A DNA stretch of 64,000 nt from Acidobacteriota bacterium. Lineage in GTDB: Bacteria > Acidobacteriota > Terriglobia > Terriglobales > Acidobacteriaceae. Shown here one piece after another: positions 53,264 through 63,026 of this stretch (the first letter of the stretch is position 1; every line of letters starts with the position of its first letter). Location of the stretch: contig QIAM01000006.1 of assembly GCA_003225555.1 (NCBI GenBank), positions 186,001-250,000 on the forward strand, read 5' to 3'. Both the position numbers and the translations under genes were made by a program. A model generated the notes under the pieces. That model was given only the letters and a program-made list of their open reading frames with translations. It ran no database searches and was not told the DNA's origin.

Positions 53264-55144
53264 ATGCCTTCCACCAATTCACTGACAATTCAAACTGACT
53301 TGCCGAAACAGGAAAATTTGCAGACGCAGGAAACTCCCTGCATTGCCGAGCTGGTGAGACAACAGGCGGCTGCAAATCCCACCGCGCTTGCTGTAGCCGC
53401 CGGCAGCGAAGTCTTGTCGTACGCCGAGCTGAGCCGGCGGGCCAATCGTCTGGCCCATTATCTGCGCTCGATCGGGGTATGCCGTGACGCGGCTGTGGGC
53501 CTTTATCTGGAGCGCTCTCCGGCGATGGTTGTAGCTGCTCTGGCAATTCTGCGAGCTGGCGGCGCTTATGTACCGCTAGACCCGGCTCAGCCCGCGGCGC
53601 GCCTTGCTTTCATGCTTCGAGACTCCAACGCCCGCGTGGTGGTGAGCACGACGCGCTTGGCCGAGAGATTGTCGGCGGGTGCGTGGCAGGTGGTGACGTT
53701 GGATGGCGACGCGGAGAGAGTCGCGGCCCAGTCCGAGAGCCAGCCGGAGCACATCGCGAAGCCGGAGGACTTGGCCTACATCATCTATACGTCTGGCTCC
53801 ACCGGACAGCCGAAGGGAGTGGAGATTGTTCATTCCGGCCTCTCGAATCTGGTGGCCTGGCATCGACGAGCGTTTCAAGTGACCTACGCCGATCGTGCCA
53901 GTGCCCTGGCGGCGCTGGGCTTCGACGCCGCGGTTTGGGAGATCTGGCCTTACCTTGCTTCCGGGGCCAGCTTGCATCTGGTGGAAGACAACGTTCGAAA
54001 CCATGCGAGCGCTTTGCGCGACTGGATCGTATCGCAGCGCATCACCATCAGCTTTGTCCCGACGGCAATGGCAGAGAATTTGCTGCAGCTCGAGTGGCCG
54101 AAAGAAACGTCTCTGCACTTCCTGCTCACAGGTGCCGACACGCTGAAAATGTATCCGTCGTCGCGGCTGCCATTTGTGTTGGTGAATAATTACGGTCCAA
54201 CCGAATGCACGGTGGTGACTACTTCGGGAGTTGTGCCGCCGAGCAGTTCGGTTCAGCAGCCTCCACCGATCGGTCGTCCTATCGATGGCGTGGACGTGTA
54301 CATCCTCGACGATCGCGGGCAGCCAGTGCCGGAAGGTACTGCGGGAGAAATCTACATCGGGGGCGCGAGTCTCGCACGCGGGTACAGAAACCGTCCCGAC
54401 TTGACCGCGGAGCGCTTTGTTCAAAATTCTTTCAGCGCCGTGCCTGGAGCTCGCCTGTACCGCACAGGAGACCTGGCTCGCTGGTTGCCCGACGGTCAGA
54501 TCGCGTTCCTGGGGCGCGTCGACGAGCAAGTGAAGATTCGCGGCTATCGCGTCGAACCGGGTGAGATTGCTACCGTGCTGGGTCAGCACCCCGCTGTGCG
54601 AACCTGCGTCGTGGTTGCCCGGGAAGAGACGCCCGGCGAAAAAGAATTAGTAGCATACATGGTGCTGTCTCCCGATGCGACCGTGGATGCCGGAGAGCTT
54701 CGTGAGCATCTCCTGCACCGCTTGCCCGATTACATGATGCCGGCGGCTTTCGTGCCCATCGCAAGCGTGCCAGTGACGGAAAATGGCAAGGTGGATCGCG
54801 CAGCCCTGCCCTTTCCCAACGGAAACAGGCTGCAAGGCCAGGCCTATGTCGGGCCGCGGACTCTGGTGGAAGAGGAGCTCGTGAAAATTCTGGCTCCTTT
54901 GTTGAAGCTGGATCGGGTCGGCGTGAACGACAACTTCTTTCACCTGGGTGGACACTCTTTGTTGGGAACCCAAGTCATCGCGCGAGTCAGCGAGAGATTT
55001 GGTGTCGACCTCACGCTTCTGAAGTTGTTCGATCATCCCACCGTGGCCGAGATGTCCGCCGAAATTGAGGACCTCATTCTCGCCAAAATCGAAGACGCAA
55101 CCAGGATTGAGCTCTCGGGAGACCACAACAGAAGTGTCGTCTAG
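53264..55144 (+). CDS. NRPS module without condensation domain (A-T)
   Basis: This 626-residue NRPS protein has an adenylation domain (about 30-530) and a carrier domain (about 535-610). A3 is YTSGSTGQPKGVE, A4 FDAAVWEIW, A5 NNYGPTECTV, A8 IRGYRVEPGEIA, A10 TENGKVDRAAL and the phosphopantetheine site FFHLGGHSLLGTQV. By hand the specificity residues read DAWFLTNVVK, one change from a known leucine code (DAWFLGNVVK), so leucine or a similar residue is likely. There is no condensation or epimerisation domain, so it loads a starter unit. It starts 17 bases after the sugar phosphotransferase and overlaps the next NRPS gene. Confidence 0.9.
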   Translation: MPSTNSLTIQTDLPKQENLQTQETPCIAELVRQQAAANPTALAVAAGSEVLSYAELSRRANRLAHYLRSIGVCRDAAVGLYLERSPAMVVAALAILRAGGAYVPLDPAQPAARLAFMLRDSNARVVVSTTRLAERLSAGAWQVVTLDGDAERVAAQSESQPEHIAKPEDLAYIIYTSGSTGQPKGVEIVHSGLSNLVAWHRRAFQVTYADRASALAALGFDAAVWEIWPYLASGASLHLVEDNVRNHASALRDWIVSQRITISFVPTAMAENLLQLEWPKETSLHFLLTGADTLKMYPSSRLPFVLVNNYGPTECTVVTTSGVVPPSSSVQQPPPIGRPIDGVDVYILDDRGQPVPEGTAGEIYIGGASLARGYRNRPDLTAERFVQNSFSAVPGARLYRTGDLARWLPDGQIAFLGRVDEQVKIRGYRVEPGEIATVLGQHPAVRTCVVVAREETPGEKELVAYMVLSPDATVDAGELREHLLHRLPDYMMPAAFVPIASVPVTENGKVDRAALPFPNGNRLQGQAYVGPRTLVEEELVKILAPLLKLDRVGVNDNFFHLGGHSLLGTQVIARVSERFGVDLTLLKLFDHPTVAEMSAEIEDLILAKIEDATRIELSGDHNRSVV

Positions 55145-58100
55145 CACAAAAACCCCGCCAAGGCTGGACAACGCTGAAGCAGCCCTGAGCCTGTATCACC
55201 TCCTCGATCCGGAGGTGTTGGCGAATCCCTATCCGCTTTTCCGTCGTCTGCGGTCCGAGGATCCGGTGCATTGGGATCCCTTTCTTCACGCTTGGGTGGT
55301 CACGCGCTATCCCGACGTAATGGAGGTCCTTCTTAACTTCTCGGCTGATCGCACGCCGACTCCTGAACAACTCAATGAGATGGGGCTGTCATCACTCAGT
55401 CCTATTGCTCGGGTGATGGTGAAGCAGATGTTATTTATGGACGCGCCTGCGCATACGCGTTTGCGCGGCTTGTCGTCCAAGGCCTTCACTCCGGCGCGAG
55501 TTGAAGCGCTGCGCGAGCACATCGAGGCCATCGTTAACGGTCTACTGGATAAAGTTCAATCGAAAGGCGAGATGGATGTGATCGCGGATATCGCGGAGTC
55601 GCTGCCCGCGATCGTAACCGCTGAGTTGCTGGGTGTTCCCACCAGCGATCATTCCAAGTTGAAGTCATGGTCCGCGGATTTCGCCGAGATGCTGGGCAAT
55701 TTCCAGCACAACCCGGAACGTTACCCGCGCGTGCTGAAAGCGGTCGCGAATCTCACCGCTTACTTTCAGGATGCCATCCGGCAGCAGCGCGAGAATCCGC
55801 GCGAGGGATTGATTCACTCGCTGCTGACCGCGGAGAGCGACGGGGACCAGCTCACCGAAGAAGAAGTGATCGCGAACTGCATTGTGACCATGGTGGGTGG
55901 GCAGGAAACTACCACGAACTTGATTGGAAATGGCGTACTCACGTTGCTGCGCAATCCCGCAGAGATGGGGAGATTGCGGAGCGATTTGTCCCTGATCCCG
56001 TCTGCGGTCGAGGAAATGCTTCGCTACGAAAGCCCCAGCCAGCATACGGCGCGGATGTGTCCGTCGGACCGGGAAATGGGTGGCAAGCTGATCCAGAAAC
56101 GTCAGGCTGTGATCGCAGTCATGGCGGCGGCGAATCGCGACCCAGAGCGCTTCCCTGATCCTGACCGCTTCGACATCACGCGAAAAGATAACCGTCACCT
56201 GGCTTTCGGCTATGCGGCGCACTTCTGTTTTGGCGCACCCCTGGCGCGCGTGGAAGGGCAAGTCGTATTCGGTGCTCTGCTGCGACGGTTGTCGAATCTG
56301 GCTCTGGTGCCCCAGTCGGTTGAGTGGCGCTCGAATTTGGGTTTGCGTGGGCTTAAGTCTCTGAAAGTGAAATTCGGTGCTCAGTCACGAGAAGAATTCT
56401 CCGCGCAGCCGCGGGAATTGAGCTTCGTTCAGGCAACGCCTGCGAGCTCTCAAGGCCGTTGTCCGCATGAAGTTCAAGAATCCGGGGCGAAACAAGATCG
56501 GATCCGTAAGTACCTTCAATCTCGGACCTCGGCTAAACCGGAGGTGCCGGCAGCCGTGCGCCGTTCCGAGCAAGGTCCGGCTCCACTTTCTTTTGCCCAG
56601 GAACAGGTTTGGCTGCACTGCCAGTTTGCCAAAGATCTTTATAACGAATCCGTGACGGTCTACCGCCGTGGACCGTTGGATGTGCCAACACTTAAGCGCA
56701 GCCTCGCTGAGATTATCCGCCGCCATGAGGCTTGGCGTACGGCGTTCAAAGTGATCGATGGACAGCCGATGCAGATCGTTGGCCCGGCTTATGAGCCAAG
56801 CGTGGCGGTGGTAGACCTGCGGAATCTCACGCCGGTGCAACGAGAAACAGAGGCGCTACGTTGCGCACGGAACGAGGCGAGAACTCCTTTTGATATGGAG
56901 CGCGGGCCGCTCCTTCGCACCATGCTCGTTCGCCTCGGTGAAGAAGAATACCGTCTGTATATCTTCCTGCACCATATTGTTTTTGACGGATTCTCCATCT
57001 ATCGCGTCTTCCTACCGGAACTCGTGTCACTCTACAACGCGTTGCTCGCGGGCCAGCCTTCTGCACTTCCCGAGCTGCGATTGCAGTATTCCGACTTCGC
57101 GCGCTGGCAGCGTGAAGCGCTGGGGAGTGCACAACAGAACGAGTCGCGGGAATACTGGTCACATCGGTTGGACGGGCCCCTTCCGGTTCTGGAGTTGCCA
57201 ACCGACCACGCCCGCCCCGCGGTGCAAAGCTTTCGAGGGGCGATTCATCGCTTCGCTTTTCCCAAGAGCCTTTCGGATGCCCTGCACGCTCTGGCCGATC
57301 GCGAGAACACCAGTTTTTTCACCACAATTCTGGCCGGGTTCGCAGCTCTGCTCGCGCGCTACAGTTCGCAGCAGGAGTTCGTGATCGGCACGGTGACTTC
57401 GGGACGCAAGCGTTCAGAATTCGAGACCCTGCTCGGTTGTTTCCAGAATCCGCTGGCATTGCGTTTGAAGTTTGCGGGCGATCCCAGCTTCCGCGAGTTT
57501 CTAGGGCATGCGCGGGAAGTGACACTCGGAGCGCTCTCCCACGATGACGCCCCATTTGACCGGCTGGTAAAGGAACTTTCCATCCGACGCGACACCAGTC
57601 GAAGCCCGGTATTCCCCGTAATGTTTTCTTTGGTGCCGCCGAGGGCGGCGGTCGAGCCGGGATGGGACTTGAGCCAGCTTGATCTCGACATCGGCACAGC
57701 GAAATTCGACTTTGATCTGGAGTTCGACGATCGGACAGAAGGCCTGTTGGGCCGCTTCGTATACAGCACGGATCTGTTTGACGCCAGCACCATCGAACGC
57801 ATCACCGGACATTTTCAGACAATGCTGGAAGCGATCGTCGCCGACCCTGAACTCAAAATGTTCCGTCTGCCCATGCTAACGGCGGCGGAGCGGCAACAAT
57901 TTGCGGAGTGGAACCAGACCCGTGCCGATTTTCCGCGCGAGCTCTGCATGCACGAACTAGTGGAAGCGCAGGCCGCGAAGACTCCGAGCGCGATCGCCGT
58001 CGAGCACGGCGACGAGTGCCTGACCTATCGCGAACTCGACGAGCGCGCGAACCAACTGGCGCATTCTCTGAAGAAACGTGGAGTTGGCGCTGAGTCGAAA

Positions 58101-60512
58101 GTCGGCATCTGCCTGCGGCGCTCTCTTGAATTGCCGGTGGCATTGCTAGCGGTGCTGAAGGCGGGTGGTGCTTGCCTGCCTTTGGATCCCGCCTATCCCA
58201 AAGAACGCCTGGCCTACATGCTTGAGGATTCGCAGACGTCGCTGGTGCTCACCCAGTCCGGTCTGCTGGCTGAAGTGACTGACTTTGACGCCGAAATCAT
58301 CAATCTCGATGCCGACTGGAAGGCGTTCTCCGGTGAGAGTCGCAACCCTGTCCGCAGTGAAGTCCGGCCGGACAATCTGGCATACGTGATCTACACGTCC
58401 GGTTCAACGGGCAAGCCGCGTGGAGTCTTGCTGACCCATGGCGGCTTAGTGAATCACAACACTGCGGTGTCGAAGCTGTTCGGCATCACGCCTCACGACC
58501 GTATGGCACAGTTCGCATCGATTTCCTTCGACATCGCGATCGAAGAAATTTTCCCCACCTGGATTTCGGGCGGCACACTAGTGGTTCGCGAAGAGGACGC
58601 TTCCTTGGCCGCGCGAGACTTCCTGCGCTGGGTGCGCGAGCGGCGCGTCACTGCGCTGGATTTGCCGACAGCGTACTGGCATGAACTTGTCCGTGAGCTT
58701 TCGGAGTCGGCACTGCGTTTGCCGGAAAGCCTGCACCTGGTCATCGTCGGCGGCGAGAAGGCATCTTCCTCAGCGTTGGCGGCCTGGCGCAAAGTCGCGG
58801 GCTTGCGAGTGCGCTGGATCAACACTTACGGTCCAACTGAAACCAGCGTCATTGTCAGTTCATTCGAGCCGAAGCCATCGGAAGAAATTCCGGCTGTCCT
58901 CCCGATTGGTCGTCCCATCGCGAATACGCGGATTTACGTTCTAGATCGCCACCTACAAATGTTGCCGGTAGGAGTTGCTGGAGACCTGTACGTCGGCGGG
59001 CCCGGCCTCGCCCGTGGCTATCTGAACCGTCCAGAGATCACGGCTGAAAAATTCATTCGAGATCCTTTTAGCAACAATCCTGAAGCCCGCCTTTACAAGA
59101 CCGGGGATCTTGCCCGTTACCTCGCAGACGGCAACCTTGAATTTGCCGGACGTACCGACGACCAGGTCAAGATACGCGGCTATCGCATCGAACTCGAAGA
59201 GATCGAGGCGGTACTGGGCTCGCATCCTGGGGTTCGCGAAATGGTCGTGGTGGCACGCGAGAATGAAACAGGCGAAAAGAACCTCGTGGCTTATGTCGTG
59301 CCTTCGAGGGAGCGTGCCCCCACGGGCAGTGAATTGCGGTCCTATTTGAAGCAGAAGCTTCCACACTACATGGTGCCTTCCGCGTTCGTTCTACTGGAAG
59401 CGATGCCGAAGACGCCGAACGGCAAGGTTGACAAGCGTGCCATGCCGGCTCCGAAGTCGGCCGATTTCGCCGCGGCCCAGGAATACGTCTCGCCGTCCGA
59501 CGAACTGGAAACGCAACTAGTCAAGATCTGGGAAACGATTCTGGACAAGAGTCCCATTGGCATCCGGCACAATTTCTTCGAACTGGGCGGACATTCCTTG
59601 CTGGCGGCGCGCCTGATGCACCGCATCGAACAGTCCCTCGGGCAGCGCCTTCCCCTCGCGGCATTGTTGCAAGCGCCCACGGTGGAACAACTCGCCGGCC
59701 TGCTCCGACAGGAGGGGTGGTCAGCGTCGTGGTCGTCGCTGGTCGCGATTCAGCCGGAGGGTTCGCGCCCACCCTTCTTCTGCATACACGGAGTTGGAGG
59801 CAACGTGGTCGGCTTCCGCGATCTGGCGCGGCATCTTGGGCCAGACCAGCCGTTCTACGCAGTCCAGCCGCAAGGTCTGGATGGTAAGCGCCCCTGCCTT
59901 ACCAGCGTCGCAGAAATGGCGGAACGCTACATCCGTGAAATCCGCCGGGTGCAGCCGGAAGGGCCGTATCGCATCGGCGGATACTCTTTCGGTGGGCTCG
60001 TGGCCTATGAGATGGCGCAGCAATTGGACGCTCAGGGAGAAGAGGTCGCGCTGCTTGCACTTTTTGACACCTATCCGGGGAAGATGGAATCCCGAAGCTC
60101 GCAGTTGAAAAATCTGTTTATGCTTCCGTTGAAAGAGCAGGCGGCCTTCATGGTGAAGAAGGGCAGCTTCGTTCTGATGACTCTGCGGAAGCGGCTCGAA
60201 CTGCAGATGTTGCCGCGGCCCCTGCGCAACGTACGACAGGCTTGCGCGAAAGCTGCCGCCGGATATTCGGTGCAGCCATATACCGGTCAAGTCACCCTGT
60301 TTCGAGTCGCAGAAAAATCTGTAGGCAGCCTTAACGATCCCTATGCAATCTGGTGGAAGGTCGCTGCCGGTGGAGTTGACCTGCGAGAGATCAGCGGCGA
60401 CCACCTCAGTTTGCTCAAAGAGCCGCAAGTCAGGCTGCTGGCAGAAGAACTAAACGACTGCCTCGAACATTCCGTCAGTGCAGTTTCGGTCCCGGAACCC
60501 GCAATCTGCTGA
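55134..60512 (+). CDS. Cytochrome P450-NRPS fusion: P450-C-A-T-TE
   Basis: This 1792-residue protein joins five parts. The P450 (about 20-425) has the I-helix GGQETTTN, ExxR in EEMLRYESPS and the heme Cys in FGYAAHFCFGAPLAR near 364. The condensation domain (about 475-920) has HHIVFDGFS near 613. The adenylation domain (about 920-1430) has YTSGSTGKPRGVL and NTYGPTETSV; its ten-residue code by hand is DIEDVVTVIK, which I cannot match. The carrier has FFELGGHSLLAAR near 1480, and the thioesterase has GYSFGG near 1617. It would oxidise, condense and release the peptide. GTG 55134 overlaps the previous gene by 11 bases; ATG 55065 is the longer choice. Confidence 0.9.
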   Translation: MSSSTKTPPRLDNAEAALSLYHLLDPEVLANPYPLFRRLRSEDPVHWDPFLHAWVVTRYPDVMEVLLNFSADRTPTPEQLNEMGLSSLSPIARVMVKQMLFMDAPAHTRLRGLSSKAFTPARVEALREHIEAIVNGLLDKVQSKGEMDVIADIAESLPAIVTAELLGVPTSDHSKLKSWSADFAEMLGNFQHNPERYPRVLKAVANLTAYFQDAIRQQRENPREGLIHSLLTAESDGDQLTEEEVIANCIVTMVGGQETTTNLIGNGVLTLLRNPAEMGRLRSDLSLIPSAVEEMLRYESPSQHTARMCPSDREMGGKLIQKRQAVIAVMAAANRDPERFPDPDRFDITRKDNRHLAFGYAAHFCFGAPLARVEGQVVFGALLRRLSNLALVPQSVEWRSNLGLRGLKSLKVKFGAQSREEFSAQPRELSFVQATPASSQGRCPHEVQESGAKQDRIRKYLQSRTSAKPEVPAAVRRSEQGPAPLSFAQEQVWLHCQFAKDLYNESVTVYRRGPLDVPTLKRSLAEIIRRHEAWRTAFKVIDGQPMQIVGPAYEPSVAVVDLRNLTPVQRETEALRCARNEARTPFDMERGPLLRTMLVRLGEEEYRLYIFLHHIVFDGFSIYRVFLPELVSLYNALLAGQPSALPELRLQYSDFARWQREALGSAQQNESREYWSHRLDGPLPVLELPTDHARPAVQSFRGAIHRFAFPKSLSDALHALADRENTSFFTTILAGFAALLARYSSQQEFVIGTVTSGRKRSEFETLLGCFQNPLALRLKFAGDPSFREFLGHAREVTLGALSHDDAPFDRLVKELSIRRDTSRSPVFPVMFSLVPPRAAVEPGWDLSQLDLDIGTAKFDFDLEFDDRTEGLLGRFVYSTDLFDASTIERITGHFQTMLEAIVADPELKMFRLPMLTAAERQQFAEWNQTRADFPRELCMHELVEAQAAKTPSAIAVEHGDECLTYRELDERANQLAHSLKKRGVGAESKVGICLRRSLELPVALLAVLKAGGACLPLDPAYPKERLAYMLEDSQTSLVLTQSGLLAEVTDFDAEIINLDADWKAFSGESRNPVRSEVRPDNLAYVIYTSGSTGKPRGVLLTHGGLVNHNTAVSKLFGITPHDRMAQFASISFDIAIEEIFPTWISGGTLVVREEDASLAARDFLRWVRERRVTALDLPTAYWHELVRELSESALRLPESLHLVIVGGEKASSSALAAWRKVAGLRVRWINTYGPTETSVIVSSFEPKPSEEIPAVLPIGRPIANTRIYVLDRHLQMLPVGVAGDLYVGGPGLARGYLNRPEITAEKFIRDPFSNNPEARLYKTGDLARYLADGNLEFAGRTDDQVKIRGYRIELEEIEAVLGSHPGVREMVVVARENETGEKNLVAYVVPSRERAPTGSELRSYLKQKLPHYMVPSAFVLLEAMPKTPNGKVDKRAMPAPKSADFAAAQEYVSPSDELETQLVKIWETILDKSPIGIRHNFFELGGHSLLAARLMHRIEQSLGQRLPLAALLQAPTVEQLAGLLRQEGWSASWSSLVAIQPEGSRPPFFCIHGVGGNVVGFRDLARHLGPDQPFYAVQPQGLDGKRPCLTSVAEMAERYIREIRRVQPEGPYRIGGYSFGGLVAYEMAQQLDAQGEEVALLALFDTYPGKMESRSSQLKNLFMLPLKEQAAFMVKKGSFVLMTLRKRLELQMLPRPLRNVRQACAKAAAGYSVQPYTGQVTLFRVAEKSVGSLNDPYAIWWKVAAGGVDLREISGDHLSLLKEPQVRLLAEELNDCLEHSVSAVSVPEPAIC

Positions 60513-60709
60513 CTTGGCCTGATCCGATCTGTTCATCAATCCAGAAATTAGGTAGTGGTGCAATTTGAAGTTCTCTTGTAAGACTCACTGGCGTCATCCT
60601 GAGCGCAGCCGTTTTTCAGGCGGAGCGAAGGATCTCGCGTGTAGTGCTCTTAGGGTACGAAGTAGCGTGAACCATTACGACTCTCACCGATAAGCATTCC
60701 CAACCAATA
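60513..60709. other. Gap between NRPS and flippase genes
   Basis: About 200 bases hold one copy of the dispersed 43-base repeat and nothing else recognised. No terminator is visible, so transcription may continue into the flippase gene. Confidence 0.4.
60593..60635 (+). repeat. Dispersed intergenic repeat, copy 2
   Basis: The block matches the reverse complement of 11391-11433 with only one mismatch by eye over 43 bases. Both copies lie in gene gaps. Its presence between the NRPS and flippase genes does not disturb any coding frame. Confidence 0.75.
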
Positions 60710-62107
60710 ATGTCTTCGCCAAATACAGAAGAGTTGCTCGATCCCGAGATGTGCACGGCCGCCGCAGGGGTCGCCGAGTCGACCGCCGAGCCCGGCGAGC
60801 CCCGCAGCCATTTCCGCGACAAGCTCATGCGCTGGGTGACCAAGGGCGGCCTTGCGATTCTCGATCAAGGACTGATTTCCGGATCCAACTTCTTGATCGG
60901 CATCCTCCTGGCACGCTGGCTCATGCCCGACCAGTACGGTGCATTCGCACTCGCCTTCTCGGTGTTCCTGCTGCTCTCCTACGTCTACCAATCGTTCTTG
61001 GCCGAGCCCCAGGCGGTATTCAGCGGATCAGCCTACCGCAAGTCTCTGCGCGGTTATCTGAAAACACTTCTCGGCATACATCTGATTCTGACCTGCTTTG
61101 GCGTAGTCCTGCTGGGAGGGGCTGCGGCAATTGCTCTCGCGATAGGGAAGGGAAACGGCCTGCCCGGCGCTCTGGCAGGGGTCGCGATCGCCTCGCCCTG
61201 CATTCTTTTTTTCTGGCTGATGCGACGCGCTTTCTACATGAACCTCGCCCCGGGCCGCGCCGCGGTTGGAGCATTCATCTATTTTGTTCTGGTCACCGGG
61301 GGGTTGTTCGTCGCCTACAAGCGCTCGTTAATTTCGCCATTTTCCGCGTATCTCCTGATGGCGCTCGGCGCCCTTGCCACCGGGTTCTTCCTGCTCTCGC
61401 AGATCAAGAAGGTATTGCCACCGGACACGGCTCATCCACCGAAAGCCCGGGAAGCATGGCGTAAACACTGGGAATACGGACGATGGGCACTCGCGGTCTC
61501 CGTCGTGACTTGGATTCCGTATTACATGTACTACCCGCTGGTGAGCATGTTTTCCGGGATGGCGCAAGCCGGCCAGTTGCGAGCCCTCATGAATCTCGCC
61601 CTGCCCATGGAGCAAAGTTACACCGCGCTTTCCATTCTGTTCCTGCCCTACGCGGCGCGCATCTGCCGTGAAAAAGGGCTCTCCAGTGCAGGCCCGCTGG
61701 TTAGGCGAATCACACTGCTGTTCGTGGTGGGTTCAATTGGTTACTGGGCCATTCTCATTCCGTTGAAAGTGCCGGTGTTTCGTCTGTTGTATGCGGGCAA
61801 ATATGTGGAAGTGGCGCACTTCATTCCCTACGTCGCTCTGGGAACAACCCTGTGGAGCGCGGCGTTTGGACCAGCGATTCTGCTGCGTGCGATTGAATCG
61901 CCGGATTCGATCTTTTACGCCCGCTTGGTAGCCAGCGCGCTCTCCCTTCTGATTGGAGTTCCAGCGACCCGCTCGTTCGGCCTGTGGGGAGTGGTCTGGA
62001 GCGTAGTCATCGCCAATCTCGCGGCTTTCCTGATCTCGATGTACATATTGCAACGCAAGACGAAGTCGGTTCCGTTATTGAACCCGGCTTTACAAGGGGA
62101 AGGCTGA
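60710..62107 (+). CDS. Wzx-like polysaccharide flippase (MATE/MVF superfamily)
   Basis: This 465-residue membrane protein starts with a charged cytoplasmic segment of about 45 residues and then has about 12-14 hydrophobic helices (GGLAILDQGLISGSNFLIGILLARWLMP, later SVFLLLSYVYQSFL). It resembles O-antigen and lipid-linked oligosaccharide flippases, which turn the undecaprenyl-linked unit to the periplasm. It fits with the upstream WbaP-type gene. The ATG 60710 is the only good start; the ribosome site is weak. Lipid II or peptide transport cannot be excluded. Confidence 0.85.
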   Translation: MSSPNTEELLDPEMCTAAAGVAESTAEPGEPRSHFRDKLMRWVTKGGLAILDQGLISGSNFLIGILLARWLMPDQYGAFALAFSVFLLLSYVYQSFLAEPQAVFSGSAYRKSLRGYLKTLLGIHLILTCFGVVLLGGAAAIALAIGKGNGLPGALAGVAIASPCILFFWLMRRAFYMNLAPGRAAVGAFIYFVLVTGGLFVAYKRSLISPFSAYLLMALGALATGFFLLSQIKKVLPPDTAHPPKAREAWRKHWEYGRWALAVSVVTWIPYYMYYPLVSMFSGMAQAGQLRALMNLALPMEQSYTALSILFLPYAARICREKGLSSAGPLVRRITLLFVVGSIGYWAILIPLKVPVFRLLYAGKYVEVAHFIPYVALGTTLWSAAFGPAILLRAIESPDSIFYARLVASALSLLIGVPATRSFGLWGVVWSVVIANLAAFLISMYILQRKTKSVPLLNPALQGEG

Positions 62108-62114
62108 TTACGTC

Positions 62115-63014
62115 ATGAACAAATTGAAGGAACTTCGTTTCAAAGCATCGCGAACCAAACTGCGCGCTCCAAAGGGGTGGTGGGAGCACCGGAGTCTTGA
62201 TCATAAGGACGTATTCTTCGCGTCGTTCGAGCGCTCCGGCAATACGTGGCTACGTTTCGTCCTCATGGAAATTCTGACCAAAGACAATGCCGGCTTCCTA
62301 AATGTAAATCAGGTGTTGCCGGAACTGGGTACGCATATAGGAATGAAGCCGGCGCTACCCAACGGCGGGCGCCTGATCAAGACCCACTACCAATATCGTT
62401 CCGCTTACAAGCGCGCGATTTATCTGATTCGCGATTTGCGCGACGTCATGCTCTCGAATTGGGCGCGCGACAAGGAGATGGGCTTCTCGCAATATTTCGA
62501 CAACGGCAAGGACATGGACGGCTACGTTGAGTCCTTCCTGCAGGGCAAGGTGACGCGTTTCGGATCGTGGCAGTCACATGTGAATTCCTGGCTGAACTGT
62601 CACCTGGCGAACAACGGAAATTTGCTGATCGTGCGCTACGAAGACCTGCGCCGGGACACGGAGACCGGCCTTCTGGAAATGCTCGACTTCCTTGGCATCA
62701 ATGGTGATCGCGACCTGGTTCGCCGCGCCGTCGAGAACAATTCCTTGCGAGCCATGCGTGAGAAAGAAGACAGGGCCAAGAAGTCTGGGGCTACATTGGG
62801 GAAGGGAACTCTGCTGCGCAAGCATCGCCTCGATCGTGAAGATGCCCGCTTTGTTCGCAGCGGATCAGTCGGCGGCTGGCGCGAAAAGCTCAGCGACACG
62901 CAGATCGACATGGTCACCCGCTATGCGAGCCAAGCCCTGGTACGGGCCGGCTACCCCTCTGGCCTTTCCATGGACGCGCAGCCTGAAGAACTTGCCTCCG
63001 AAGTCCAGGCGTAA
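62115..63014 (+). CDS. Sulfotransferase
   Basis: This 299-residue protein has the PAPS-binding 5' loop FFASFERSGNTWLRFVL near residue 37 and the 3' phosphate loop AIYLIRDLRDVMLSNW near 105, both typical of cytosolic-type sulfotransferases. It also has LLIVRYEDLRRDTETGLLEML. It would move sulfate from PAPS to a hydroxyl of a sugar, lipid or oxidised peptide. It starts eight bases after the flippase stop, so it belongs to the same operon. A substrate made by the P450 or by the glycan part is plausible. PAPS-synthesis genes are not in the window. Confidence 0.88.
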   Translation: MNKLKELRFKASRTKLRAPKGWWEHRSLDHKDVFFASFERSGNTWLRFVLMEILTKDNAGFLNVNQVLPELGTHIGMKPALPNGGRLIKTHYQYRSAYKRAIYLIRDLRDVMLSNWARDKEMGFSQYFDNGKDMDGYVESFLQGKVTRFGSWQSHVNSWLNCHLANNGNLLIVRYEDLRRDTETGLLEMLDFLGINGDRDLVRRAVENNSLRAMREKEDRAKKSGATLGKGTLLRKHRLDREDARFVRSGSVGGWREKLSDTQIDMVTRYASQALVRAGYPSGLSMDAQPEELASEVQA

Positions 63015-63026
63015 CCTCCGCACCGA

